Positions 50,156 to 59,266 of a stretch of DNA of 64,000 nucleotides are shown here, one piece after another. A model generated the notes under the pieces. The model saw nothing but the letters and a program-made list of their open reading frames with translations, made no database searches and was not told where the DNA came from. Made by a program: the position numbers and the translations under genes. Every line of letters begins with the position of its first letter. Positions within the stretch are counted from its first letter, which is position 1. Origin of the DNA: Thalassobacterium maritimum (GTDB taxonomy: Bacteria > Verrucomicrobiota > Verrucomicrobiia > Opitutales > Coraliomargaritaceae); contig NZ_JARXHW010000015.1 of the NCBI RefSeq assembly GCF_031127805.1, forward strand, positions 30,660-94,659, written 5' to 3'.

Positions 50156-52894
50156 ATGAACCACCCACGCGCCGCTTTCTTTTCGGCCCAAGGCACTCTT
50201 CTTTCCCTCATCTTCATTCTACTCGCTCCTGTGCAGAGTCAGGCCGACGGCATCGAGCAGTTGGTCGATCAGGTGCATGCGCTCGATACTGAGACTTGGC
50301 TCGGATGGACTGAGGAAACGCCCAGTCGGCTCTACCTCTTGAGATCTGGCGAAACGCCCCAAGCAATCGCAGAGCTTCCGGCTCCGGCCTACGATCTGGC
50401 GGTTCAGTCGGATGGCTATGTCATCGGCGGCTCGGGCTATCTGGCGCAGGCATCACTCGACGCGCCGGGGCAGTTGAGCTATACCGAGCTGACGGGTGAA
50501 TGGACCGCAGTGGTGGCCAACGCGATCGGCTATCTGGCTTCTAATGGCGAGGTGCTTCAGTTCTCCGCCGACGGGCGAAACTGGATGCCGGCTCCCGACG
50601 GAACGATTGCGCCTAACTCACAGATCGCAGGTCTCACGGCGGAGGGCGGGCTCTTTGTCCTGCTGTGCCATTTGGAAGTCAAAGAGGGCAGTCAGAGCCA
50701 ATGGTATTCGACCCTTTCCACCTCGGAAAACGGGACGGATTGGGAAATGGCTTTTTACGAAATCACGCCCGGCGAACCGAGCATTCTGCACCTCGCTTAC
50801 GGTGAGGGAATCTGGGCCGGGTTTGGCATCGGCCAATACATATATTCCAAGGATGGCTATGACTGGCAGGCAGCCTCGACAGTCATTCCCAGCCGTGGCC
50901 GGAACTTGCAGTTTTTCCATCGCGGGGGCCAGTGGTTTCGGCTCGATGTAGGCAAAGAAGAAATTACCGTCGCTGAGGAAATTGACGACTTGAAGTCGAA
51001 TCCGTCGATTTCAACAAAAGCGCTTGCGGCCAGTTCCTTTTGGACTGTCGGGGAGGGCGGGCTACGCAGTGTCGCGCTCGACAGTCAGCAGCGTGTCGTC
51101 GCGCAGGGCTTGGAAGCATTGACCGCTCAAGCTGCCGCAACTGCCCCGCAGCCCGACGCCGCCCAGCTCACGCAGGCCTTGCCGCCGCTACCAGAGCCAT
51201 CGTGGCCGCCGGCGCAAAGTGATGGCTGGAGCGCTGAAGAGTTCCAGCAAATGAAAGCACTGCATGCGCGCCACCTTGCCTTCAGCCGTGAGGTGATGGC
51301 CTTTCGCAGTAGTTTGAACGGTGAACCGGACCTCGACGCGTGGCAGGCCTTACTCGATCGGCATCAAGCGCTCTTACAGGACCCGCAGGTCGATGCCCTC
51401 TACCAGGCGTATGTCCGGCGGGGGATCAGTGCCTTTAATTTGACCACTTCGGCCGACCCGGTCGACAGCCACTCCTGGCGCTTTCAGTTGGAAAAGATCC
51501 AGTCCGGCCTGGTCAATGTTGCGATCAATCCTGACCTCTGGTGCGCCCGCGCGCGCATGCTGCAATGGTCCGGTCAGTTGGAAGAAGCCCGTCGCGACGC
51601 CAGTATCGCAGCGCTCATGGTGCGCCTGCCCACCAAAGGCGGGAATCGCCTGGCGCAGGAGCAACTTTTCTCCGATGCCAATCGCCTGAAATTGGAGCTC
51701 AACTTGCCCGCTTCCGTTTTAGCTGTGCCTCAGTTGCCCATTCAACGCTACATGATTCCCGTCGCCACTCAAAATGCCGTGCTGGGCAAGGAATTGAGCG
51801 AGGACTCAGAAGCCGAAGTGCTCAAGCTCTTTCAGAATTTTGGCCATCGCCTAGCAGCCGCATGGCAATTGGCTGACCCCGAACAAGCTTTGGAAACAGA
51901 ACTTACACTGTATCAAATCCATTCCTGGGAGCTGACGCCATTTGCCTTTCCCTCCGAAGCCTTGAAGGAGATTGCGCCGCTGATGGATGCCCTCGATCAG
52001 CAATTGAAGCGCAACAGCCAGCAGGCGATGCCCATGATCAAGGAATTGCTGCAACAGGCGCCGCATCCATCCTTCCTCTCGCTGCGGGCAAAAGTGCTCG
52101 GCCAGATGGGCGAGATTGACCAAGCCCGTCGTTTACTCGAAGCCATTTCCGTGGGATGGGCGACAGACCGTTATACGAAGGCCATCCTCGCGGAGCTGGA
52201 TCAAGCGACTGCGACGCAAAACACGCAGCGCTATCTGGAAGCACTGGATGCCTTTAACCGAAACGACGCCGCAACAGGTCAAGCCAAGCTCGATGCCATC
52301 CTCGCCTCGGGGCTTGCGGATACCCGCAGTCTACTCTTGCAGGCGGAAGTCTACCAAACTCAAGGGCAGCCCGCTCAGGCCATGCCGCTCTTGCGCCGCG
52401 CTTACACTGAGAATCGTGCGTCCGCCATCGCTGCCGCTCAGCTCTGTGCCGCATTGATCGGGCAACAGCAGCTTGCAGAAGTGCGCGAGATCTTGGGCGA
52501 AGCCCGTCGCGCACATCCCGACGACCTGAATTTGCAGGCGATCGAGCACATGACCACGATGATGCAGCAGGTCCAGAACGGACAAAGCGGTCCAGCCGCA
52601 GCCATCGAAACACTCGCTCAATTGGACGCCCTGTCGGCTCAGGATGAGCGTGCCTACGTGCTACAAGGCGTGCGTTCGCAGCTCAACATGATGCTCCAAA
52701 ACAAGGCCGCAGCGGCCGAGTCGATCGCCCGAATGATCGCCCACAAACCCTACGTGCCCCCGCAAATGTATTTGCAACTCGGTCTGCTCTATCAACAGCT
52801 CAATCAAGTCGCCGAAGCCAAACGTTATTTTCAAAGGGCTTTCGACCACGGCCTGCCCCAAGCTGAAGCCTATTTGCGATCGGAACCTCGCTGA
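50156..52894 (+). CDS. Large secreted TPR protein with N-terminal propeller-like region
   Basis: A 912-residue protein from ATG 50156 (MNHPRAAFFSAQGTLLSLIF), chosen because it begins a clean signal peptide ending near SQADG; an ATG at 50102 would add 18 residues. Residues about 40-290 look like a beta-propeller of the sialidase/BNR type (YVIGGSGYLAQASLD, FSADGRNWMPAPDGT, SENGTDWEMAFYE, YSKDGYDWQAAS). A Pro/Gln/Ala-rich linker follows, then TPR-like helices to the end (GQMGEIDQARRLLEAISVGW, YQTQGQPAQAMPLLRRAYTE, LGLLYQQLNQVAEAKRYFQR). The DxxxW blade repeats are the best evidence for the propeller. No enzyme motif is visible; a large surface or periplasmic interaction scaffold is likely. Confidence 0.72.
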   Translation: MNHPRAAFFSAQGTLLSLIFILLAPVQSQADGIEQLVDQVHALDTETWLGWTEETPSRLYLLRSGETPQAIAELPAPAYDLAVQSDGYVIGGSGYLAQASLDAPGQLSYTELTGEWTAVVANAIGYLASNGEVLQFSADGRNWMPAPDGTIAPNSQIAGLTAEGGLFVLLCHLEVKEGSQSQWYSTLSTSENGTDWEMAFYEITPGEPSILHLAYGEGIWAGFGIGQYIYSKDGYDWQAASTVIPSRGRNLQFFHRGGQWFRLDVGKEEITVAEEIDDLKSNPSISTKALAASSFWTVGEGGLRSVALDSQQRVVAQGLEALTAQAAATAPQPDAAQLTQALPPLPEPSWPPAQSDGWSAEEFQQMKALHARHLAFSREVMAFRSSLNGEPDLDAWQALLDRHQALLQDPQVDALYQAYVRRGISAFNLTTSADPVDSHSWRFQLEKIQSGLVNVAINPDLWCARARMLQWSGQLEEARRDASIAALMVRLPTKGGNRLAQEQLFSDANRLKLELNLPASVLAVPQLPIQRYMIPVATQNAVLGKELSEDSEAEVLKLFQNFGHRLAAAWQLADPEQALETELTLYQIHSWELTPFAFPSEALKEIAPLMDALDQQLKRNSQQAMPMIKELLQQAPHPSFLSLRAKVLGQMGEIDQARRLLEAISVGWATDRYTKAILAELDQATATQNTQRYLEALDAFNRNDAATGQAKLDAILASGLADTRSLLLQAEVYQTQGQPAQAMPLLRRAYTENRASAIAAAQLCAALIGQQQLAEVREILGEARRAHPDDLNLQAIEHMTTMMQQVQNGQSGPAAAIETLAQLDALSAQDERAYVLQGVRSQLNMMLQNKAAAAESIARMIAHKPYVPPQMYLQLGLLYQQLNQVAEAKRYFQRAFDHGLPQAEAYLRSEPR

Positions 52895-52895
52895 A

Positions 52896-52930
52896 GGGCA
52901 TAGCCTTCCGGCACCCATGCGTCCCAGGCT
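52896..52930. repeat. 35-bp copy of an internal piece of the RidA gene
   Basis: Bases 52896-52930 match 55676-55710, inside the RidA-like gene, in 33 of 35 positions and in the same orientation. On the minus strand it still encodes part of the WDAWVPEG-like segment of RidA. It begins 2 bp after the stop codon of the TPR gene, so it is a gene fragment left by duplication or rearrangement. Confidence 0.75.
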
Positions 52931-53070
52931 CCTTTTTTAGGGGACCTGTCTCATTGCGTTGGTGGCATCTGGGCAATTTCCTGCAGCGCTGAAGTCGGCA
53001 CTTTAGCTTTTATACGTGATAGGCAGCGAGCTGTGCCTTTGATATATTTCAGGCTTTACCCTTTGAATAT

Positions 53071-55416
53071 ATGATGAAACTCATCTCCCTCGTCTTGTCG
53101 GGCTTACTGGCCGGGCAGGCCCTGATTCAGGCTGCCTCGGAATTGACTTTTAATGAAGCCGCCCGGCCGGCGACTTTGATGTTGGGCGGTGCAAATCGTC
53201 TGGTCGACTCTTCCTCTGCGGGCTTTCACTTGCGCAATTTCGCCGGGGAAGATGTGAGCGATACATTGCTCAGCGACATCACCCGTAATGGCAACGAACT
53301 GACTGTGTCGCACGCCGACGGCATGCCGAGTTTCACCTTTCGTATCGATGCCTATGATAATCATTTGGCGATTCATTTACTGGATGCCCAGGGGATCGGA
53401 TCGGGACATAATTACAGCTTAAGTCTGGTACTCGACGCCGATCGGATCGGCGCCTATACGCTCAACGATTTAATGGAAAGCAAACGTCGGCGAAAAGCGA
53501 TCACACTGACCTGGCCGCATCTCTGGGGGCGGGCGCGGGCCGACGGAACACGCGGGAGTGTGGTGCTGTTTGATGATCGCTTGGAGGGGAACGCACGCGA
53601 TGTGGTCTTGGCGGAGATCTGGTCGACTCAGAGCTTGGCGGGGCACATGGTGCGTCCGGCTGGCCAGACGACTTGGTCGGAATCGGATGTTTTGGCCTGG
53701 GTGGAACGATGGGCGAAGAAGTTTGAGACGATGGCCGTTGTCAGTATCGGGCCAGAAAGCGAAGAAGAACTGTATGCGATGACCGACAAGTGGGTGATCC
53801 CCAGTGGAGCCAACCGGGTTTACATGTTTTCCACGGTTTGGCGTGGCGAATACACCTTGCGAAACCTTTCAAATGAGAGTGTGGCCGGTGATGCCTTTCC
53901 AAATGGTAAGGAAGACCTGCTTCGGTATACCGAGTATCTGGCCAAACACGGGGCGCATGTGCAGCTCAAGAGTCTGGTGCCTCAATTGGGATGGAAGGAC
54001 GCTCGCTACTTTTCAGAAGATTATTGTGAGCCGCGCTTACTGAGTTGGGGGCGCGGTTCGCTGCTCGAGGCGATTGATCCGAAGGCGACGACTCTACTGC
54101 TTACGCCCGGCCCAGGTCATGTGTGGGAGCGGGCGTCCGGCTATTTGCGAATCGGAAACGAGCTGATTTGGGCGAACGACATCTCCATTGATCGTGAGCA
54201 GGGGCATTGGATTCTTAAAGATTGTGAACGCGGGAAATTTGCGACCACCGCCAAGACACATCCAGCTGGTGCCGAGATCAGTGGAGTGCTGCACTCGTAT
54301 CGCTTTGTGCATTTCGCCGATGATTTTGGTCAGCCCGATAGTTTGGCTGAAGCAGTTCTTTCGGCCTACGGTGATTTTTTGGATGAAGTGAATGCCGGGC
54401 ATCTGCATTTTGATGGCACGGGGCAGAAAGCGGAATGCCCTTGGTATCTGCGGGATTATACCGACTATGTGTATAGCCGTGTGAGTCACCCGGTGACCGG
54501 TAGTATTGTTGGGGGGAGCATTCCGGCCAATTTTGAAAAGATGTTTAGTATCGCCGAGCGCGCCACCCAGGCGAGTTCGTATTGGGGGATACGCATCGGC
54601 CCACGGCTGGATGGCACCGGCAGTGGATCGGAAAAAGAGCAGCGGAACTTTTCGCCGAGTCTGCTTGATATACACTTCGACGTGTCGGATCGGATTGTGC
54701 TTGGTGGACGCCGCCCGAATTTTACCGCGGGGCGCAGCGGCGGTGTGCTGAGTCAAGAGATCCTGGACAATTATGGTTTTATTGATGAGGCCTACGAGTT
54801 GTTCAAGGAGTGGGTGAAGCTGGCGCCGGTATTCGATGAGGCCGATGCCGACTATGTGCGGAGCCACTTAACGCGGCAAAAGGGGAGTAATCATTACGAA
54901 GGCGAGGACGTGCTGGTGCTGGGCCAGAACGAGCAGGGGGAGTACCTCTTTACGCCGCATCGTGTGATGGGGCGTGCCTCGGGCGAGGATGCGCCCATCC
55001 ATATTGACCAGGAATGGGGCGCGATTCCACGCTATCAGGATATAATCGCGGGCACGACGCTGAGCTTGTTCAACCCATATCAGGGACAGGAGCCGCATGT
55101 TGTGATTCGTGTCGAGCCGGGATCGACTCCGTTGGAAGACCCGATCATCACGGTCAATGGCAGCGCTACACTCGCGGTCGAAGGAGCCATTCAAGCCGGC
55201 GAGTATATGAAATTCAAAGGCGGCAATACGGTTGCTGTGTATGACGCTAACTGGAACCTTGAGCGCAGGCTCCCTGCGGTCGCTACGAAATTTAACGTTA
55301 GTTCCGGAGGTAATGAGATTCACACCGCATCGGCTCGGGGAGGCCGCCCGCAGCTTCGGGTGCAATACATCACATTAGGACCCGTTTACCTATTGGAATC
55401 TAATCATCACCTTTGA
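53071..55416 (+). CDS. Secreted putative glycosidase of unrecognised family
   Basis: A 781-residue secreted protein: signal peptide MMKLISLVLSGLLAGQALIQ ending near AASE. About 25-240 is an all-beta domain (LTFNEAARPATLMLGGANRL, HNYSLSLVLDADRIGAYTL). About 250-600 looks like a TIM-type barrel: RVYMFSTVWRGEYTLRNLS, DLLRYTEYLAKHGAHVQLKS, LHFDGTGQ with a buried acid Asp, IVGGSIPANFEKMFSIAERA and SSYWGIRIGPRLDG. A C-terminal beta region follows (PIITVNGSATLAVEGAIQAG). This layout of beta domain, barrel and beta domain resembles retaining alpha-glycosidases in outline, but I recognise no known family. It stands alone between the TPR gene and RidA. Given the locus, a role in sulfated or fucosylated glycan breakdown is plausible but not shown. 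Confidence 0.6.
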   Translation: MMKLISLVLSGLLAGQALIQAASELTFNEAARPATLMLGGANRLVDSSSAGFHLRNFAGEDVSDTLLSDITRNGNELTVSHADGMPSFTFRIDAYDNHLAIHLLDAQGIGSGHNYSLSLVLDADRIGAYTLNDLMESKRRRKAITLTWPHLWGRARADGTRGSVVLFDDRLEGNARDVVLAEIWSTQSLAGHMVRPAGQTTWSESDVLAWVERWAKKFETMAVVSIGPESEEELYAMTDKWVIPSGANRVYMFSTVWRGEYTLRNLSNESVAGDAFPNGKEDLLRYTEYLAKHGAHVQLKSLVPQLGWKDARYFSEDYCEPRLLSWGRGSLLEAIDPKATTLLLTPGPGHVWERASGYLRIGNELIWANDISIDREQGHWILKDCERGKFATTAKTHPAGAEISGVLHSYRFVHFADDFGQPDSLAEAVLSAYGDFLDEVNAGHLHFDGTGQKAECPWYLRDYTDYVYSRVSHPVTGSIVGGSIPANFEKMFSIAERATQASSYWGIRIGPRLDGTGSGSEKEQRNFSPSLLDIHFDVSDRIVLGGRRPNFTAGRSGGVLSQEILDNYGFIDEAYELFKEWVKLAPVFDEADADYVRSHLTRQKGSNHYEGEDVLVLGQNEQGEYLFTPHRVMGRASGEDAPIHIDQEWGAIPRYQDIIAGTTLSLFNPYQGQEPHVVIRVEPGSTPLEDPIITVNGSATLAVEGAIQAGEYMKFKGGNTVAVYDANWNLERRLPAVATKFNVSSGGNEIHTASARGGRPQLRVQYITLGPVYLLESNHHL

Positions 55417-55592
55417 GATGCGAATGTAATGATTCGTCAGAGCTCCCTTGCCTTGGTTTACAACGACGCTACGGGCGGAGTGTATATGCAGATCATTCAA
55501 CTAATCATTCTATCTGAACAAAGCGTTGTGCGGGGCACGTTTTTGTTGGCTCGCGTCATGCGCAAGCCCCGTGGCATTCTGCCACGCCCGCT

Positions 55593-55946
55593 CTATTTCT
55601 TGACTGCTGCGATGACTGAGATTTCTACCAGCAGTTCCGGGCGAGCCATGCGTGCCTCGACGCAGGCGCGGGCGGGGGCATGGCCTTCCGGCACCCATGC
55701 GTCCCAGACTGCATTCATGGCGGCGAAGTCTTTCATGTCGCGCACATAGATGGTGGCCGACAGCATGTGCGCTCGATCAGATCCAGCTTGCAGTAGCAGT
55801 TCGTCCACCTTTTCCAGCATGGTTTCGGTTTGCTCCGTAATCCCTTGTGTGGCGTCTTTGCAAACTTGCCCGCATAAGTAGACGGTATCATTGTGAATGA
55901 CGATACGGCTCATTCGTTGCTTCGTTTCTTGGCGCTTTATATTCAT
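55593..55946 (-). CDS. RidA family protein (YoaB/YjgH-like)
   Basis: A 117-residue RidA-like protein, start set at MNIKRQETKQRMSRIVIHND, as in related YoaB-type proteins; the frame is open for 9 more codons upstream. Marks are the beta hairpin TVYLCGQV, ITEQTETMLEKVDELLLQAG, and MLSATIYVRDMKDFAAMNAV near the active-site rim. The usual Arg of the enamine deaminase site may be that in APARACVEARM, in line with the typical RaCVEA segment. RidA proteins hydrolyse reactive enamines and imines and relieve 2-aminoacrylate stress. It faces the same way as the AraC gene upstream and lies next to the redox operon. Confidence 0.85.
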   Translation of the reverse strand: MNIKRQETKQRMSRIVIHNDTVYLCGQVCKDATQGITEQTETMLEKVDELLLQAGSDRAHMLSATIYVRDMKDFAAMNAVWDAWVPEGHAPARACVEARMARPELLVEISVIAAVKK

Positions 55947-56035
55947 GGCCCGCAGTGAAACTTGTTTGAGCAAAATAAAAAGATCAATCTGTCCAAAGGA
56001 GCCATGTATTTGGGTTCAGGTTCCTCCGTGCCACT

Positions 56036-56095
56036 CGGGACAAGTGTCCCGACTCCTTTGGGCTTCACCGAGCATGGACACTCCTGTCCATGTGC
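56036..56095. repeat. Dispersed palindromic repeat, near-complete copy
   Basis: Two hairpin units in series: CGGGACAAGTGTCCCG (arms GGGACA/TGTCCC, a shortened centre), a spacer with CTCCTTTGGGC, then ATGGACACTCCTGTCCAT (arms ATGGACA/TGTCCAT). It lies between the RidA and AraC genes, 15 bp past the AraC stop. Confidence 0.8.
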
Positions 56096-56110
56096 GAATC
56101 CCTGTCACAC

Positions 56111-56974
56111 TTACGCGCTCAGCAAGTAAGTTTTACCGTCGATTGCTTTGAATTGGCTGATGGTGATGCCGTAGGCTTTCTTGAAGGTGCGGGCCAGGTG
56201 ACTGCTATCGGTAAAGTTCAATTCGTAGGCGATCTCTTTGAGTGACTGGTCGGTGTGCAGCACCTTGGTTTCGACCAAGCGGAGTTTTGCTTTGGTAATG
56301 TAGTTGGCCAGGCTGTCACCGGCTTGCTTTTTAAAATACTCCGAAAAGTAAGTGGGCGAGATGCCGAACTTGTCCGCCAGCGCGGGCACGCGGATCTTAT
56401 CCTTGTCCGCGAGGTGATTGTTGATGTAGCGCAAAATTTCGCCGAAGCGGTTTTCCACTTCGTTGGCCTGCTCGACGTAGCGCTTTTCGATGCTGCGGGC
56501 GAGGATGTTGAGAATGGAGGCGACCGTTCCGCTGATGATGGCGTCGGAGTAGGCGTCGGCTGACGCGTATTCCTGATAGATCGATTTGATGTTGTGAATG
56601 ATGAATTCGCGCTCTCGCTCGGAGGCAATGATGTCGCCCGGCACCTTGTTATAATTCGCGAGAATATAAGCGATGCGGTCGAACCATTCACGGTGCTGGG
56701 TGAGCCCGTCTTCATTCATGAAGTAGTGATCCGTGAAGCGGATGTAGTAAAAGCGCGAGGGCTCCTGCACCTTGAAAGAGTGGCAGTCCAGCGGTGGCAG
56801 CAGGAAGATGTGTCCGGCTTTGTAGGGAAACTCGTGTTGGTTGATGCATTGAATGCCGGCGCCGCTCTCGACGTAAACAATTTCAAAGAAGCTGTGCTTG
56901 TGCGGGCGCTTGCCCCAGCTGGAGAGCTCCTCGACTTCGATCTCAAAGATTTTTTTGGCTGATTCAGTGATCAT
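56111..56974 (-). CDS. AraC family transcriptional regulator
   Basis: A 287-residue regulator. The N-terminal cupin-like sensor domain (about 1-150) has HKHSFFEIVYVESGAGIQCI and FPYKAGHIFLLPP. The C-terminal domain (about 185-282) has two helix-turn-helix units: VPALADKFGISPTYFSEYFK and SLKEIAYELNFTDSSHLART, then FKKAYGITISQFK. It is transcribed away from the redox operon that starts 216 bp to the right and probably controls it, with itself, from the shared gap. A direct repeat of ATTTCC with 21-bp period in that gap (57043, 57064) is a good candidate for its binding site. Confidence 0.93.
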   Translation of the reverse strand: MITESAKKIFEIEVEELSSWGKRPHKHSFFEIVYVESGAGIQCINQHEFPYKAGHIFLLPPLDCHSFKVQEPSRFYYIRFTDHYFMNEDGLTQHREWFDRIAYILANYNKVPGDIIASEREREFIIHNIKSIYQEYASADAYSDAIISGTVASILNILARSIEKRYVEQANEVENRFGEILRYINNHLADKDKIRVPALADKFGISPTYFSEYFKKQAGDSLANYITKAKLRLVETKVLHTDQSLKEIAYELNFTDSSHLARTFKKAYGITISQFKAIDGKTYLLSA

Positions 56975-57042
56975 GGTATATTTCTGGGTTCGTTGGCCTA
57001 ACTAGTGGGCATATTTTGGCGGATATCCAGTGAAATCTTTAA

Positions 57043-57077
57043 ATTTCCCACTAATTGGTAGGGATTTCCAATAATTA
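57043..57077 (+). promoter_or_regulatory. Putative AraC operator: direct repeat with about 21-bp period
   Basis: ATTTCCCACTAATT (57043-57056) and ATTTCCAATAATTA (57064-57077) are two similar half-sites whose ATTTCC cores are 21 bp apart, two helical turns, as is usual for AraC-type regulators. They lie 69 bp from the AraC start and 113 bp from the first redox gene. Confidence 0.55.
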
Positions 57078-57189
57078 TACCGAATAAGCCATGTTTCCTA
57101 CAAGGCTTTGCATTTGCGGGTGGAAGGCGACGCTGCGACAGTAGAGGCACACTCACATACGAAAACACGACCACACAAAACCACAAATT

Positions 57190-58209
57190 ATGAAAGCAAT
57201 CGGATACACACAAGCTGGCCCCATCTCGGTAACTGACGCATTGATCGAATTGGAAATTGAAAAACCGCAACTCGGTCCACGCGACTTATTGGTCGAAGTC
57301 AAAGGCATCTCGGTCAATCCAGTGGATGTCAAAGTTCGCATCAGCCAGGAAATGGGACCTGAGCCCGGCACGAGCAAAGTGATCGGCTACGATGCGGCTG
57401 GAATCGTCCGAGAGGTCGGCAGCGAGGTCCGTCTCTTCAAAGTCGGCGACGAGGTCTTCTACGCCGGCGACATCACCCGCCAAGGTACAAACGCGGAATT
57501 CCACGCAGTCGATGAGCGTATCGTCGGCAAGAAGCCGGCTTCGTTGGATTTCGCCGAAGCGGCTGGCATGCCGCTGACTTCCATCACGGCCTGGGAGCTT
57601 TTGTTTGATTCGCTCGGCCTAAAGGAAGGCGAGGGCACTGGTGAATCCATTCTCATCATCGGCGGCGCGGGCGGGGTCGGCTCTATTCTGATTCAACTGG
57701 CCAAAAAGTTAACTGGCCTGACTGTCATCGCCACTGCCTCACGCCCCGACACTGTTGAGTGGGTCAAAAAGATGGGCGCCGATCACGTGATCAATCACCG
57801 CGAATCGTTGGTTGAGCAAATGCAGGCCCTCGGCATCGCCCCGAAATATGTCGCCTCGCTCAACGGCACCGAAGAGCACTTGCCCGCGATCATTGAGTTG
57901 ATCCAGCCGCGCGGACACATCGCCCTGATCGACGATCCTGAAACACTGGATGCCACTGCCCTCAAGCCCAAGTCACTCAGCCTGCGCTGGGAGTTCATGT
58001 TTGCGCGCTCGATGTTTCAGACCGACGACATCGAAGAGCAACACCGACTCCTCAACCGCATTGCCGAGCTGCTCGACGACGGAACCCTCGTCTCCACCGT
58101 GACCGCAAATCTAGGTAGCCTGACCGCCGAAAATCTGAAACAGGCGCACGCTTTGCAAGAGAGCGGCCGCGTGATCGGCAAGAATGTCCTGAGCGGCATC
58201 GAAGCTTAG
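57190..58209 (+). CDS. Zinc-binding alcohol dehydrogenase family protein (MDR superfamily)
   Basis: A 339-residue cytoplasmic NADPH-dependent oxidoreductase of the medium-chain dehydrogenase superfamily. GroES-like part: VEVKGISVNPVDVKVR and VIGYDAAGIVREVGSEV. Rossmann part: IIGGAGGVGSILIQLAKKL. It lacks the structural zinc Cys cluster and matches the quinone oxidoreductase-like zinc alcohol dehydrogenase group, with LSLRWEFMFARSM near the end. It heads the six-gene redox operon; the next gene follows 42 bp later. Members reduce quinones or alpha,beta-unsaturated carbonyls; the true substrate is unknown. Confidence 0.88.
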   Translation: MKAIGYTQAGPISVTDALIELEIEKPQLGPRDLLVEVKGISVNPVDVKVRISQEMGPEPGTSKVIGYDAAGIVREVGSEVRLFKVGDEVFYAGDITRQGTNAEFHAVDERIVGKKPASLDFAEAAGMPLTSITAWELLFDSLGLKEGEGTGESILIIGGAGGVGSILIQLAKKLTGLTVIATASRPDTVEWVKKMGADHVINHRESLVEQMQALGIAPKYVASLNGTEEHLPAIIELIQPRGHIALIDDPETLDATALKPKSLSLRWEFMFARSMFQTDDIEEQHRLLNRIAELLDDGTLVSTVTANLGSLTAENLKQAHALQESGRVIGKNVLSGIEA

Positions 58210-58251
58210 GGATCGTATCCAAATGTAAACTACGGGAAAAAGGAACTTATT

Positions 58252-59238
58252 ATGAAAGCAATGCAACTCAATGCCTATGGCGCCGACTCAGTCTTTGAAG
58301 CCGCCGAAATCGAAACTCCTGCCCTCAAGGCGGGGCACGTCTTCGTGAAAATCGCCGCCTCCAGTGTCAACACGGTCGACACCATGATCCGCAACATGGG
58401 CGAAGAACTCCCGCTCTCGCCGGTAACCCCGGCCATCCTCGGCATGGACTTTGCCGGCACGGTCGAAGCGGTCGGCGCAGGCGTCACAGACTATGCCGTG
58501 GGCGACGAAGTTTATGGCTGCGCGGGCGGTCTCGCGGACCTGCCGGGCACGCTGGCAGAATACATCGTGGCGGATCGCCAGTTGATTGCACACAAGGCCA
58601 AGAACCTATCCATGCGCGAAGCAGCCGCCTTGCCGCTGGTCGGGATCACCGCCTACGAAGGCCTCCAGCGCGCGCAGATTGCAGCCGGACAAAAGGTCCT
58701 CGTGCACGGCGGCTCCGGTGGTGTCGGGCACATCGCGATTCAATTGGCCAACCACTGGGGCGCAGAAGTTTACTCGACTGGCGGTGGCGATGCCCAGACT
58801 GCACTCATCGAGCAACTCGGCGCGACTGCCATCAACTACAAGACCGAGACCGTGGCCGACTATGTGGCCAAACACACCAACGGCGCAGGATTTGATCTCG
58901 TCTTCGACAGCGTGGGTGGAGCCAACCTGCTCAACTCCTTCGAAGCCGCGGCACTTAACGGGCAGATCGCCACCACCGTGACGCTTTGCGAGCTCGACCT
59001 CAGCCCTGCGCACTTCAAGGGCCTCTCGCTCCATGTCGTTTTCATGCTCATCCCGATGTTGCACAATCATAAACGCGATCAGCACGGAGCCATCCTGCGC
59101 GCGCTCACCGAGATCGCCGAAGCCGGCGCCCTCAAGCCCGTGCTCGACGCAACAAACTTCACCCTCGAACAAGCCGGTCAAGCCCACGCTCGCCTCGAGA
59201 GCGGCAAGGCCATGGGCAAGGTCGTGATCGAGAACTAA
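58252..59238 (+). CDS. Quinone oxidoreductase-like protein (MDR superfamily)
   Basis: A 328-residue cytoplasmic enzyme of the same superfamily as the preceding gene, but in a different branch. Marks are SVNTVDTMIRN and ILGMDFAGTVEAVGAGV in the GroES-like part, and VHGGSGGVGHIAIQLANHWG in the cofactor domain. It begins after a clear AAGGA ribosome site at 58241-58245. It probably reduces quinones or reactive enones with NADPH. It lies 42 bp after the first gene and 28 bp before the next. Confidence 0.9.
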   Translation: MKAMQLNAYGADSVFEAAEIETPALKAGHVFVKIAASSVNTVDTMIRNMGEELPLSPVTPAILGMDFAGTVEAVGAGVTDYAVGDEVYGCAGGLADLPGTLAEYIVADRQLIAHKAKNLSMREAAALPLVGITAYEGLQRAQIAAGQKVLVHGGSGGVGHIAIQLANHWGAEVYSTGGGDAQTALIEQLGATAINYKTETVADYVAKHTNGAGFDLVFDSVGGANLLNSFEAAALNGQIATTVTLCELDLSPAHFKGLSLHVVFMLIPMLHNHKRDQHGAILRALTEIAEAGALKPVLDATNFTLEQAGQAHARLESGKAMGKVVIEN

Positions 59239-59266
59239 TTCGAAACCCGCCAACCATCCGCACACC

